Assembly: GCA_017394565.1 (NCBI GenBank)
Contig: JAFPXW010000068.1
Span: 1-19,416, forward strand
Direction: 5' to 3'
Length of the DNA: 19,416 nt
From: Oscillospiraceae bacterium
Lineage (GTDB): Bacteria > Bacillota > Clostridia > Oscillospirales > Ruminococcaceae
Under the pieces are notes generated by a model. That model had not been told where the DNA came from and ran no database searches. It saw nothing but the letters and a program-made list of their open reading frames with translations. Positions 7,733-15,968 of this stretch are shown one piece after another. Each line of letters starts with the position of its first letter. The stretch's first letter is position 1. A program made the position numbers and the translations under genes.

Positions 7733-10700
7733 CGGTAACCTCCTTTCCTTCAAACACTTCCATTCGCATCGCGTTCTTTTCCTCGGCTTTCAGAGCGTGC
7801 GGCGTGTCGTCCTGCTTCGCACCGCACAGATCTCCGTATTTGCAGTACCGACATGGATCCGCCTCTGGAAGCCGGCATGGAACCGGCGATATTTCGCCGT
7901 TTTCAAGCTTGTGTGCCATACTGCAGATCGTTTTCTTCACATACTGCTCCAGGTGCTGCATCTGTGCATCCGTCACTGTGAAAAGGGACTGCCCTGTCTT
8001 TGCCGTCAGCACCGGAACCGCACTCTCACGGATCAGCGGCTCCATATGATTAGCCGCAGCTTCCGTCAGCAAACCGCGCGACTGAAAATGCTCGTCCATG
8101 ATCTCGCTGCGTTCTCGATTTTCGCGGGATCTCGCCGCATATTGATTGGCACGCAGCTGACCGGAGGGCAAATACAAAACGCCTGACGGGTTCGCATGAC
8201 CAAACGCGCCATGCTGTTCGAGTGCAAACAAATAGATCAGCATCTGCATATCAAGCCCAAAGTAGAGCTTTTCGGGAACCAGGGACTTGTCCCCGGTCTT
8301 GTAATCCACAACGCGCAGCAGGTTCGCATTCTCGTCCGTGCATACATCCACGCGGTCGATCTTACCGGTACACAGAATGTGCCCGTCCTCAAGGGAAAGC
8401 GGCGGAAATTCCCCGATTTCCGGATCTTTTTTTACAACGACCTCGAATCCCTCCGGGCGGAATTCCTCATTCCGGAAGATCTCCTGCATATGCACGAGCA
8501 GTTCCAGAAGGCTGTCCCCTGCCGCCTGGTAGCTCATCCGGAAGCGCCCGGAACGCCTGATGCTTTCCGAAAAATTGTCCTTGGAAAATTGCGTTGCATA
8601 GCCGGAAATCAGTTTTCCGAGTTCGTTTTCGTCCAGCGACAGAAATTCCGTCATCGGCGTATCCCGCAGGATCTGCTCCAGGCAGTAATGCGCAAAATTG
8701 CCGATATTCCGGTACGAAAACGTTTCGGCTTCCGGTATATACAGCCCCAGCACATAACGGCAGAAGTAAGCATAGGCACACTGGTGAAACATTTCGATCC
8801 CGGACGGTGAAAGCTGGATCTGTTCCCCCAGAGCCTCATGCATCGTCCCGGGCTGTGCAGATGGCGTTTTCGGCTCTGTTGTGAGTTTTTCGAGGCGTGC
8901 TCTGTAGATGGGATCTGCCATCAGAATGGCCCGGAGTGATGCTAATTCCGGCGTATCCTCATGCATCCGGCGGACATAGGCTTCGTATCCCGCAGCCATT
9001 GTCCGCACATAAAAGCGAACCGGCAGCTTGTCCGCGTCGATCCACAGATGCGTGTCACGCGGGAAAAGCGACTGTATTTCGCCAAAAACAGGAGACACTA
9101 CACATTCCGCGCCATCGACGTCGCGCTTCGGCGCTGTTAACCAGATCTCATGGGATGCCGCAGACAGCAGCTTAGCCACGATCAGAAGTTCATCAGAATG
9201 CAGCTCCGGCAACAATCTGGAAATCGCAATATTCCGGGATTCCAACTGTGTGAGCTCACTTTCTGTAAAAAGCCCTTTCGGTTTCACATCCGCAGGGAAT
9301 ACCCCTTCAACGGCGCCCAGGACAAACACGATCTTCGGTGCGTCCAGTCGAACCATCTGCGCATCTGCGATCTGAATGCTGTCAAGTGTCTGCGGCGGCA
9401 CAGAAAAGCTTGACGACTGCACCAGCAGAAGAAGCTGCTCGTAGATGCGGCGCATCGGCAGTTTTTCATTCCCAAATCCGGTCACAAGTGTATCGAGCAT
9501 ATCGCATAGGAGATTCCAGATCATGACGAATTCGTTCTGAGACGAAGCGTCCATCGAAGAAATCACCGCATCGAAGGCTTTTTTCTTGCGTGCCAGATGA
9601 TCGAATAGTTCGCCGCACACAACACGCACCGTCCGCCCCTGGCAGGCATCCCGCATCTCGTGAAGCTCACGCATGAGCCGCACGCGCAGCTTTTCCAGAC
9701 GTTCACCGCCGAAATTCTGCGTCAGGTTTGCGGTTTCACCTTCTTCGCAGAAGGGCTTGTCCCACGCCTCGCCGTCGATGCCCCATGTAAAGCAAAAATG
9801 CTCAAGCATACCGGAATACTCCGAAGAATAGCCAGAAAATGGCGATTTCACATAACGAAGGATCGTCTCCGTATGCCACTCACGCGCGGACAGCAGCTCC
9901 AGAAGCGTCAGCGTGTGCCGCGTCAGGTCGGTATGCAGCACCGGCCGCGCTTCGCTACAGTCAAACGGCAGCGCAAAGCGTTCCATCGCACGTTGCAGCA
10001 GCGGATCATAAAGCGCAGGATCCTTGACCACGACGGCGATATCGCGGCATCGCAGCCCCTCGCCCCTTGACAGCAGTTCGCAGATCTGCGCACAGACATA
10101 CTCGACCTCTGCATTCGGATCGGCTGCCGTCACAAGGTGGATGTGCGGTGCCTCGTCCAGTGTCTCTGTGTGGGGGCGAAGGATGGATTTGCTCAGCAGC
10201 GCAAGGTCCTTGTGATCAGAACGGCGATAATCCTTCAAAAACTCCCTTTCTATGGGGATACCAGCATCGTTTGCGATGCGTTCAAGCGTGCGCACAGTCT
10301 TATTGCCGCCAAGGAAAACATCGGGAAGCAGACGCAGGCTCTCCTCCGCGCGGATCGCAGCTGTCATCGTGGGACAGGTGCTGAGCATCACGGTGAGAAG
10401 CTGTATCTGATCCCCGGTAAAGCTGTCAAATTCATCAATATAGAACTCGCGTTCGCGAAAGAAATCGCCTGTCTGTGCGATTTTTGCGGCTTCCGTCAGA
10501 TTCACAAGACTGTCATTGCGCCCATGCTCTGCAAGGATCCGGTCATATCGAAGCAGGATCTGGCCAAGATCCTGTGTTTTTCTCGCAGCACGGTCGGGAA
10601 GCGACGCAGCTGCTTCGATCAGCTGCTCTGCGCAAACGCCGGATTTTCGGATTTTTGTTACCAGGTCAGAAAGCATGAGTACAAATTCCGATGTATCAAC

Positions 10701-11036
10701 ACGCTTTTCCAGACTTTCAAGGAGCTTTTCCGCAGCACACTCGTGCGCAGCCTGCCACAAATACAAAAGCTTCTCCTGTTCGCTTGCATAACCGGCTGTT
10801 CGCGACGATCCCGCCTGCCGCAGGATCTCACGCGCCAATGTCTGAAAGCTATAGGTTTCCACCGCATTAAATGCCTGCGCCCCGATCTGCTCATAAAGCT
10901 TTTTTTCGCCCTCAAACGAGAATTGCTCCGGTATCAGAAGCGCTGTTTTTTTTCCGGCAGAAACCGCTTCAGAAAGGGATCTCATCAGCTTTGTGGACTT
11001 TCCGGTACCACAGCCGCCAAGGATCAGATGAAGCAT
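7704..11036 (-). CDS. addB: ATP-dependent nuclease subunit B
   Basis: AddB of 1110 residues. An N-terminal Walker A (GGCGTGKST, residues 7-15) precedes a degenerate helicase region. The C-terminal nuclease has GKIDRVDV and VDYKTGDKS (D911, K913). Four cysteines, C753, C1062, C1065 and C1071, follow the AddB iron-sulphur pattern of one distant Cys plus C-x2-C-x5-C, which staples the nuclease domain with a [4Fe-4S] cluster. In the AddAB complex this subunit recognises Chi and cuts the 5'-ended strand. I prefer the ATG at 11036 to the GTG at 11042: the GGGGG ribosome site lies seven bases before the ATG but only one base before the GTG, and the protein then begins right at the ATP-binding strand. 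It is the first gene of addB-addA-hydrolase, behind the promoter at 11139-11167. Confidence 0.95.
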   Translation of the reverse strand: MLHLILGGCGTGKSTKLMRSLSEAVSAGKKTALLIPEQFSFEGEKKLYEQIGAQAFNAVETYSFQTLAREILRQAGSSRTAGYASEQEKLLYLWQAAHECAAEKLLESLEKRVDTSEFVLMLSDLVTKIRKSGVCAEQLIEAAASLPDRAARKTQDLGQILLRYDRILAEHGRNDSLVNLTEAAKIAQTGDFFREREFYIDEFDSFTGDQIQLLTVMLSTCPTMTAAIRAEESLRLLPDVFLGGNKTVRTLERIANDAGIPIEREFLKDYRRSDHKDLALLSKSILRPHTETLDEAPHIHLVTAADPNAEVEYVCAQICELLSRGEGLRCRDIAVVVKDPALYDPLLQRAMERFALPFDCSEARPVLHTDLTRHTLTLLELLSAREWHTETILRYVKSPFSGYSSEYSGMLEHFCFTWGIDGEAWDKPFCEEGETANLTQNFGGERLEKLRVRLMRELHEMRDACQGRTVRVVCGELFDHLARKKKAFDAVISSMDASSQNEFVMIWNLLCDMLDTLVTGFGNEKLPMRRIYEQLLLLVQSSSFSVPPQTLDSIQIADAQMVRLDAPKIVFVLGAVEGVFPADVKPKGLFTESELTQLESRNIAISRLLPELHSDELLIVAKLLSAASHEIWLTAPKRDVDGAECVVSPVFGEIQSLFPRDTHLWIDADKLPVRFYVRTMAAGYEAYVRRMHEDTPELASLRAILMADPIYRARLEKLTTEPKTPSAQPGTMHEALGEQIQLSPSGIEMFHQCAYAYFCRYVLGLYIPEAETFSYRNIGNFAHYCLEQILRDTPMTEFLSLDENELGKLISGYATQFSKDNFSESIRRSGRFRMSYQAAGDSLLELLVHMQEIFRNEEFRPEGFEVVVKKDPEIGEFPPLSLEDGHILCTGKIDRVDVCTDENANLLRVVDYKTGDKSLVPEKLYFGLDMQMLIYLFALEQHGAFGHANPSGVLYLPSGQLRANQYAARSRENRERSEIMDEHFQSRGLLTEAAANHMEPLIRESAVPVLTAKTGQSLFTVTDAQMQHLEQYVKKTICSMAHKLENGEISPVPCRLPEADPCRYCKYGDLCGAKQDDTPHALKAEEKNAMRMEVFEGKEVTDGELDEPTA

Positions 11037-11060
11037 CCGCACGCCCCCTTTGTTTTCTGT

Positions 11061-11126
11061 GCCCTCTGCTACAGAGGGCCGTATCTCTTATGATTTGTGA
11101 TGCCTCCATCCAAAACCGGGCATCAC
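11061..11126 (-). promoter_or_regulatory. Structured 5' leader of the addBA operon (two hairpins)
   Basis: The roughly 95-base untranslated leader of addB holds two exact inverted repeats. The outer one is an eight-base stem (11119-11126 with 11097-11104) around a 14-base loop. The inner one pairs GCCCTCTG with CAGAGGGC (11061-11068 and 11072-11079) around three bases and ends 24 bases before the addB ATG. Neither is followed by a U run, so they are not intrinsic terminators. They could protect the mRNA, limit read-through from the flippase gene, or control access to the ribosome site. Confidence 0.5.
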
Positions 11127-11138
11127 ACTACCCTTCCT

Positions 11139-11167
11139 ATTATAATACATATTCTGTGCAAAGTCAA
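11139..11167 (-). promoter_or_regulatory. Promoter of the addBA-hydrolase operon
   Basis: On the minus strand, TTGACT (11167-11162), 17 bases and TATAAT (11144-11139). The -35 hexamer contains the TGA stop codon of the upstream flippase gene (11166-11164), so the promoter is packed against the end of that gene. No recognisable SOS (LexA) box overlaps it. Confidence 0.75.
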
Positions 11168-12669
11168 TAGAAAAGTAGCGAATCTGCCGCTTTTTTGCCA
11201 ACATTTGCAACACGCAGCGTACCGATGTAAACTGCCGCACTGACAATGGTGAACATTGTCATGGACGCCAGCGAGGTCTGGGGCTTGCAGTGTATGAGAA
11301 AGCACACAATCCTGCCGGTTTCCGTACAAAGTGCGGCTGACAGCAACGGCAGGCCAAGAAACGGCAGGATCTCAAACCGCATCCCTGTGCGTCTGGCAAC
11401 GATGATAAGCCGTGCGATGTTTCCGGCAATATTGCTTGCATAATAGGATATGACGATTCCGGGGAATCCCATAAGCGGAATACAGATCAGAACGATCGAA
11501 ATGCGGATCACATACTCGCACAGATAGTTGAGCGATGAAAACGCCTGGGCGCCCATGCCCTTGATGATGCTCTCCAGGACGATCTCCAGGTAGATAAACG
11601 GCACAACAGGTGCCAGCAGACGGATCATGCGGCCTGCGATCGCACCGCCTCCGAGACGCTCGCCAACCTCGCCGCCCAGCACGATCAGCCAGGTCGTCAC
11701 AAAAATCGCAAACGCCAGCGTTCGCCGGATCGTGTCCCGGGACAGCGAGCGTATACGCGGCATTCTTCCGGCGGCGTTTTCTCTTGCGATCTCTGTGACG
11801 AGGATCCCTGCAAGTGAGCAAAGGATGGTCGAGGGGAAAAAGAGCGTCGGCAGAATGATGGCTTCAAAGATCCCGAACTGCGAAAGTGCCTCTCCTGCGC
11901 TGTTTCCGGCTTGCCGAAGCGTTACAGGGACCAGGGCGTCATTGGCTGCGGACAGCAGGGCGGTCAGTGCCGAGCCTGCCATGACCGGGATGGACTGCTT
12001 CAGGTAACCGATCCATCGCAGAGAAGGCTCGCTCGTTTTTTCGACTTGTATTTTATGTACAAACAGGACAAGAAATGCAATCTCGCCGACCGCTGCGCCG
12101 AGTGATGTCCACGCTGTCAGATCACAAAGATTTACCGAAGACGGGGAGTGCAGCAGCCTTGCGCCGACGACGGTTCCGGCGACGCGCAGGACAAATTCCA
12201 TCGCGTCCGCAGCTGCACACAGCCCTGCCTTGCAAAGTGCGTTGCACCAGCCCTTCAGACACGCCGCGATCGTCACGACCGGCACGCACAGACAAAGGTG
12301 CCGGATGGAGGATGCCAGTGCTTCATCATGCAGAAAGTAGCCTGCCGCCCCTTTGGCCAAGGCTCCGATCAGTCCGGCGCACACGAAGGAAAGCGTCAGG
12401 CTGACTGCAAGGCAAATCCTAAAAATTCCAGATGGATCGCGCTTTTCTTTTCCGAGCTCCTCTGAAACGAATCGGCTGACGCAAAGAAATGCATTGCCGC
12501 TGCCGATCATACACAGCAGCCGAAAAAACGATGCGGACAATGTCAGTACGCCGACGCCTTCTGCACCAAATCGTGCCGTCAGCAGACAATTCACGCCGAG
12601 TGCCCCTGCGTCCAGAAGCATCTGGATCACTGTCAAAAGTACAGTATCCCGAACTATACTGCGTTGCAT
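11164..12669 (-). CDS. MOP-superfamily lipid flippase, SpoVB/MurJ-like
   Basis: A very hydrophobic 501-residue integral membrane protein with about 12-14 helices, the size and layout of the polysaccharide-transport/SpoVB branch of the MOP exporters. Typical stretches include GVLTLSASFFRLL near the start and a region of small residues with charged short loops (GSALTALLSAANDALVPV) in the middle. Members flip undecaprenyl-linked cell-wall or polysaccharide precursors; SpoVB does so during spore cortex assembly. The precise substrate cannot be assigned. The ATG at 12669 follows GGGAGGTGG closely, so a further 17 upstream codons in frame were rejected. It is divergent from a spore-type amidase, which favours a sporulation or cell-wall role. 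There is no clear terminator before addB, so read-through into addBA is possible. Confidence 0.8.
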   Translation of the reverse strand: MQRSIVRDTVLLTVIQMLLDAGALGVNCLLTARFGAEGVGVLTLSASFFRLLCMIGSGNAFLCVSRFVSEELGKEKRDPSGIFRICLAVSLTLSFVCAGLIGALAKGAAGYFLHDEALASSIRHLCLCVPVVTIAACLKGWCNALCKAGLCAAADAMEFVLRVAGTVVGARLLHSPSSVNLCDLTAWTSLGAAVGEIAFLVLFVHKIQVEKTSEPSLRWIGYLKQSIPVMAGSALTALLSAANDALVPVTLRQAGNSAGEALSQFGIFEAIILPTLFFPSTILCSLAGILVTEIARENAAGRMPRIRSLSRDTIRRTLAFAIFVTTWLIVLGGEVGERLGGGAIAGRMIRLLAPVVPFIYLEIVLESIIKGMGAQAFSSLNYLCEYVIRISIVLICIPLMGFPGIVISYYASNIAGNIARLIIVARRTGMRFEILPFLGLPLLSAALCTETGRIVCFLIHCKPQTSLASMTMFTIVSAAVYIGTLRVANVGKKAADSLLFY

Positions 12670-12743
12670 AAGCCACCTCCCAGGACGGACAAGCTTTGCT
12701 GAAGAAGCACAAATTGTCACGTCAAAATCTTTTTACGGGAAAT

Positions 12744-12775
12744 TCTATGCACGACCTGCCGTCTTCATGCATAGA
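12744..12775. promoter_or_regulatory. Inverted repeat with sporulation-sigma-like -10 elements in a divergent intergenic region
   Basis: TCTATGCA (12744-12751) and TGCATAGA (12768-12775) are perfect inverted copies 16 bases apart, between the divergent flippase and amidase genes. Each arm reads outwards as CATAGANT, close to sigma-E/sigma-K -10 elements: CATAGACT rightward from 12770 and CATAGAAT leftward from 12750. For the rightward gene an AC at 12751-12752 sits 17 bases upstream, as in sigma-K promoters, and the predicted leader would be about 25 bases. The leftward -35 is poor. I see no good sigma-A promoter for either gene here. It could instead be a repressor operator. Confidence 0.35.
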
Positions 12776-12810
12776 CTGCAAGAGAAGCAATATGAAAGGT
12801 GGTTTTTGCA

Positions 12811-13548
12811 ATGCCCAGATTATTTTTAAGTCCCTCCACCCAAGAGTGGAACCCTTACAACGGCGGCGGAAACGAGGAGCTGTACATGAATCGGCTCGCC
12901 GACGCTATGGAGCCTTATCTGCGATCCTGCGGCATTTCCTTCGTCCGGAATGATCCCGACCGCAATGTCGCCGGTGCGATCGCTGACAGCAATGCCCAGG
13001 ATTTTGAAGTGCATCTCTCGCTGCACTCGAATGCCGCGCCGGAAAGCCGTCCCGGTTCCATGCGCGGCATCGAGGTCTACTACTCACCCTACAGCATCTG
13101 GAGCGAAAAGCTTGCGGTGATCATTGCCAATAATTTCCGCGCCGTCTATCCCCTGCCCGACCAGACCCAGGCCATCGCTACCACGACGCTGGGAGAAGTC
13201 ACGCGGACCAGGGCTGTGTCCGTTCTTGCGGAGATCGGGTATCACGACAATGCCGAGGATGCTGACTGGATCCGGAACAATCTCAACGCCATCGCCGCGA
13301 ACCTGGTGCAGTCGTTATGCGATTACTTCGGATTGCCGTTTGTAGAGCCGGTCGCTGTCGTGCGCGGTGTTGTCGCGACGGATGGTTCCGGGCTGAATTT
13401 ACGCGCATTTCCAGCAAAAACCGCCCGAATCCTCGCTTCCATCCCCAATGGCGCCACGCTCACGGTCTACGGCAAAACCGGCAGCTGGTACGTCGTGACC
13501 TGGAACGGACTGACAGGGTATGTTGCCGCTGCATTTGTGGCGATCTGA
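12811..13548 (+). CDS. N-acetylmuramoyl-L-alanine amidase-like protein (Amidase_3) with SH3b domain
   Basis: A 245-residue protein with an Amidase_3 domain at about 2-177 and a bacterial SH3 domain at about 183-245 (GLNLRAFPAKTARILASIPN). Amidases of this fold are zinc enzymes that cut the bond between N-acetylmuramic acid and the peptide stem. Visible likely metal and catalytic residues are E22 or E23, H72 in SLHSNAAPE, and E141 in LAEIGYHDN. The usual first zinc ligand, His in a GHGG-type motif, is missing: the N-terminus reads FLSPSTQEWNPY. There is no signal peptide, as in mother-cell lytic CwlC. The ATG at 12811 follows AAAGGTGG; the GTG at 12799 lies inside that ribosome site and was rejected. 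Possible roles are mother-cell lysis, spore work or prophage-derived lysis; the neighbourhood favours the first two. Confidence 0.85.
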   Translation: MPRLFLSPSTQEWNPYNGGGNEELYMNRLADAMEPYLRSCGISFVRNDPDRNVAGAIADSNAQDFEVHLSLHSNAAPESRPGSMRGIEVYYSPYSIWSEKLAVIIANNFRAVYPLPDQTQAIATTTLGEVTRTRAVSVLAEIGYHDNAEDADWIRNNLNAIAANLVQSLCDYFGLPFVEPVAVVRGVVATDGSGLNLRAFPAKTARILASIPNGATLTVYGKTGSWYVVTWNGLTGYVAAAFVAI

Positions 13549-13576
13549 TCTGCATTGCCGCAGATATTGCGGGTGT

Positions 13577-13600
13577 CCCCCCTCCCTGGGGGGTGGGGGG
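13577..13600. repeat. C-run/G-run inverted repeat after the amidase gene
   Basis: CCCCCC (13577-13582), TCCCT, GGGGGG (13588-13593), T, GGGGGG (13595-13600). The C run can pair with either G run, and the two G runs might form a quadruplex. There is no T run on either side, so it is not a standard intrinsic terminator, although it lies 28 bases after the amidase stop. It is the only strongly homopolymeric element in the window. Confidence 0.6.
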
Positions 13601-13668
13601 AAAGAAATGTGCCTGTTCTCTTAACAGAACCCCCAAAATGGATTTCCGTAGACATTGCTCTTTTCCTC

Positions 13669-13697
13669 TTGACAATCACCCCGTTCTGCGGTATAAT
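13669..13697 (+). promoter_or_regulatory. Consensus sigma-A promoter of the rhomboid-like gene
   Basis: TTGACA (13669-13674), a 17-base spacer and TATAAT (13692-13697), both perfect. Transcription should start near 13704, followed by an AGGAGG ribosome site at 13728-13733 and the ATG at 13740. Expression should be strong and constitutive. Confidence 0.88.
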
Positions 13698-13739
13698 AAA
13701 AGAGTATTGCTATGAATTTCAAACCACAGGAGGTACATC

Positions 13740-14462
13740 ATGACCACACTCCGCTGGCTCAATCAGCTCGAGCGAAGGTTCGGCAAGTTCTCCATCCCGA
13801 ACCTCATGTCCATCATCGTGTTCGGCATGGCGATCGTGTTTGCAGTTGATCTGTTCATCGATCCCAGCTATGAGTTCAATCTCAGCTCGATCCTCTATTT
13901 CGACCGTAACGCGATCCTCGCCGGTCAGGTCTGGCGGTTGCTCACTTTTGTGTTTATTCCGCCATCGAACAGCCCGATCTTCATCCTGTTTGCGCTGTAT
14001 TTTTACTGGATGATCGGCACCGGACTCGAACGGCAATGGGGTTCGTTCCGCTTCAACATCTTTTATCTGCTGGGCATCCTCTTTAACATCATATCCGGCT
14101 GCATCACAGGCTATGCGACTAACGATTATCTCAATATGACGCTGTTTTTCGCATTTGCAATGCTGTTCCCGAACTTCCAGGTGCTGCTCTTTTACTTCAT
14201 CCCGGTCAAAATCAAGTGGCTCGCGATCATTGATGCCGTTTTACTTTGCGTTTCGCTGATTTTTAACACCTGGTCGGGAAGGCTTGCCATCCTCTGCTCG
14301 ATCCTGAACTTCCTCGTGTTCTTCGGACCGGAGATGTTCTATCGGTTCAAAATGTTCCTGCGGCGACACACCACTGCCAAGCGGCAAAAGCAGAATCTCC
14401 AGCAGAACCAGAACTGGAAAAATCACTGGTGGAACGATAAGGATAACAACCCGTTCCATTAA
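13740..14462 (+). CDS. Rhomboid-fold membrane protein lacking the catalytic serine
   Basis: A 240-residue protein with about six hydrophobic helices and a charged, Asn/Gln-rich cytoplasmic tail (about 208-240). Two stretches match rhomboid landmarks: GQVWRLLTFVF at 62-72 (the WR..T..F loop) and LERQWGSFRFNIFYL at 96-110 (the ER.WG..RF..FY helix). Active rhomboid proteases have GxSG in the fourth helix and a His in the sixth. Here the corresponding helix reads YLNMTLFFAFAMLFP (130-144) and no His occurs in the later helices, so proteolysis is unlikely. It may be a derlin- or iRhom-like binding or chaperone protein; many such members are annotated only as rhomboid family. AGGAGG six bases before the ATG fixes the start. 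It is a single-gene unit with a consensus promoter and its own terminator. Confidence 0.75.
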   Translation: MTTLRWLNQLERRFGKFSIPNLMSIIVFGMAIVFAVDLFIDPSYEFNLSSILYFDRNAILAGQVWRLLTFVFIPPSNSPIFILFALYFYWMIGTGLERQWGSFRFNIFYLLGILFNIISGCITGYATNDYLNMTLFFAFAMLFPNFQVLLFYFIPVKIKWLAIIDAVLLCVSLIFNTWSGRLAILCSILNFLVFFGPEMFYRFKMFLRRHTTAKRQKQNLQQNQNWKNHWWNDKDNNPFH

Positions 14463-14470
14463 TGCAGCAA

Positions 14471-14520
14471 AAAATCCCACCTATCCGGAATCTTCGTGAT
14501 TCCAGACAGGTGGGATTTTT
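14471..14520. terminator. Bidirectional terminator between the rhomboid-like gene and the MATE gene
   Basis: A long imperfect hairpin: AAAATCCCACCT (14471-14482) pairs with AGGTGGGATTTT (14508-14519). An inner stem GGAATC/GATTCC caps it around TTCGT. A-runs on one side and T-runs on the other let it end transcripts from both directions. Confidence 0.9.
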
Positions 14521-14528
14521 TTGGTCTG

Positions 14529-15947
14529 TCAGCACGGATCAGCAGGGACAGGCATTTCACTGGGGAAATGCTCTGTGCCGACACGCTTGCGGTACAGGGA
14601 CTTCAGCAAATAAATGCCGACCAGCATCGTCGCCCCTTCTGTGATCGGGAACGCAAGCCAGATGAGCCAACGCATCCCCGCGCTGCTGCCGGCGATCGCC
14701 ATGAACAGAAGTGTCAGCGGGAAAATCAGGACCAGCTGACGCAGCAGAGAGATCACAAGCGACTCGATGCCGCCGCCAAGTGCCTGATAAATGCCCTGCA
14801 GTGCGATATTGGCGCCGGCAAACAGGAAGCTCAGCGAGATCACACGCATGGCACTGATAAACAGAGACAGCGTGTCGGCAGAAACGCCGAAAATGCCGGC
14901 AAAAGGCTTTGCAAAAACCTCGATCAGCAGAAGCCCCGCTGCCATGATGATCTCCGTGAATAGCAGCCCATAGCGGATGGTCTCACGGATACGGACACGG
15001 TTCCCTGCCCCGAAGCTGAACGCAAGGATCGGCGTGATCGCGTCACGGAGTCCGAATGCAGCAAACAGGACGAATTGCTGGATCTTGAAGTACATTCCGT
15101 AGGCGCTCTGCATCGGGACGCTGATCCTGCCGAGCAGGATATTCAGGCCGTAGGTCATGACCGACATCAGCGCCTGTGCAATGATCGCAGGCAGACCGAT
15201 CGTATAGATCTCGTGAATGATCCGGAAATCCGGCTTGCAGTCTGCCAACCGGAAACGAATGTCCTTGTTTTTGCCCAAATGGAAGAACATTCCGACGATC
15301 ATGGACACGATCTGACCGATGACTGTCGCCCATGCCGCGCCGCTGACGCCAAGCTTCGGGCATCCGAGCAGTCCGTAGATCATGATCGGATCCAGAATCA
15401 TATTGGTGACTGCTCCGGCAATCTGCGCGATCGTCGAAAAAAGCGAACGTCCGGTCGCTTGCAGAAGCTTCTCTGTGATGGAAAATCCTACGATGCCAAA
15501 ACTCAGGATGCAGCAGATGCGCAGATATTGCTCTGCCATCTGCAAAGTCAGTTCGCTGGTTTCTGCTGTCGCCTGTGATGTGACGTAGGCGTTCACGCCA
15601 AATAACCCGAACAGTACGAATACGACAAACATCACGCCGCCGAGAAAGAATGCATTTCCGGCGGTTCTGCCGGCTTTTGCAGGATCCTTCTGACCGAGGG
15701 AACGGGCCGTCAACGCATTCACACCGACACCGGTACCGATCGCGATGGCTACCATCAGCATCTGCATCGGGAACACCAGCGTCAGGGCATTCATCGCCTC
15801 ATCCGCGCCCTCGGACATATTCGACACAAACGCCGTATCGACGATATTGTACACTGCTTGCAGCATCATCGATAGGATCATCGGCGTACCCATCCCCAGC
15901 ATCAGCCGTTTTACGGGAACTGTCGCCATTTTGTTGGTTTCTTGCAT
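14529..15947 (-). CDS. MATE family multidrug/cation efflux transporter
   Basis: A 472-residue, 12-helix membrane protein with clear MATE features. The N-terminus has GTPMILSMMLQAVYNIVDTA, in which the NIVDT stretch is typical. It continues with MQMLMVAIAIGTGVGVNALTARSLGQ, and the second half repeats this layout. Family members export drugs, metabolites or signalling compounds in exchange for Na+ or H+ across the cytoplasmic membrane; this substrate is unknown. The start is the ATG at 15947: AAGGAG lies eight bases before it, whereas the upstream in-frame ATG at 15968 precedes that site. The gene is preceded by its own promoter (16034-16062) and by a full terminator inside the leader (15969-16017), so expression is probably controlled by read-through. 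It converges with the rhomboid-like gene. Confidence 0.92.
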   Translation of the reverse strand: MQETNKMATVPVKRLMLGMGTPMILSMMLQAVYNIVDTAFVSNMSEGADEAMNALTLVFPMQMLMVAIAIGTGVGVNALTARSLGQKDPAKAGRTAGNAFFLGGVMFVVFVLFGLFGVNAYVTSQATAETSELTLQMAEQYLRICCILSFGIVGFSITEKLLQATGRSLFSTIAQIAGAVTNMILDPIMIYGLLGCPKLGVSGAAWATVIGQIVSMIVGMFFHLGKNKDIRFRLADCKPDFRIIHEIYTIGLPAIIAQALMSVMTYGLNILLGRISVPMQSAYGMYFKIQQFVLFAAFGLRDAITPILAFSFGAGNRVRIRETIRYGLLFTEIIMAAGLLLIEVFAKPFAGIFGVSADTLSLFISAMRVISLSFLFAGANIALQGIYQALGGGIESLVISLLRQLVLIFPLTLLFMAIAGSSAGMRWLIWLAFPITEGATMLVGIYLLKSLYRKRVGTEHFPSEMPVPADPC

Positions 15948-15968
15948 ACATTCCACTCCTTTGAACAT

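Noticed and set aside
10137..11093. Long rightward open frame opposite addB
   Set aside because: The translation has no recognisable domain, while the minus strand encodes a complete AddB with all motifs. It is a shadow frame.
11132..11160. LexA/SOS box at the addBA promoter
   Set aside because: The sequence around the -10 does not fit the Firmicute GAAC-N4-GTTC box in either half well enough.
14496..14963. Rightward open frame opposite the MATE gene, and similar ones opposite addA and the serine hydrolase
   Set aside because: These are charged, low-information antisense translations without ribosome sites, lying over clearly coding sequence.
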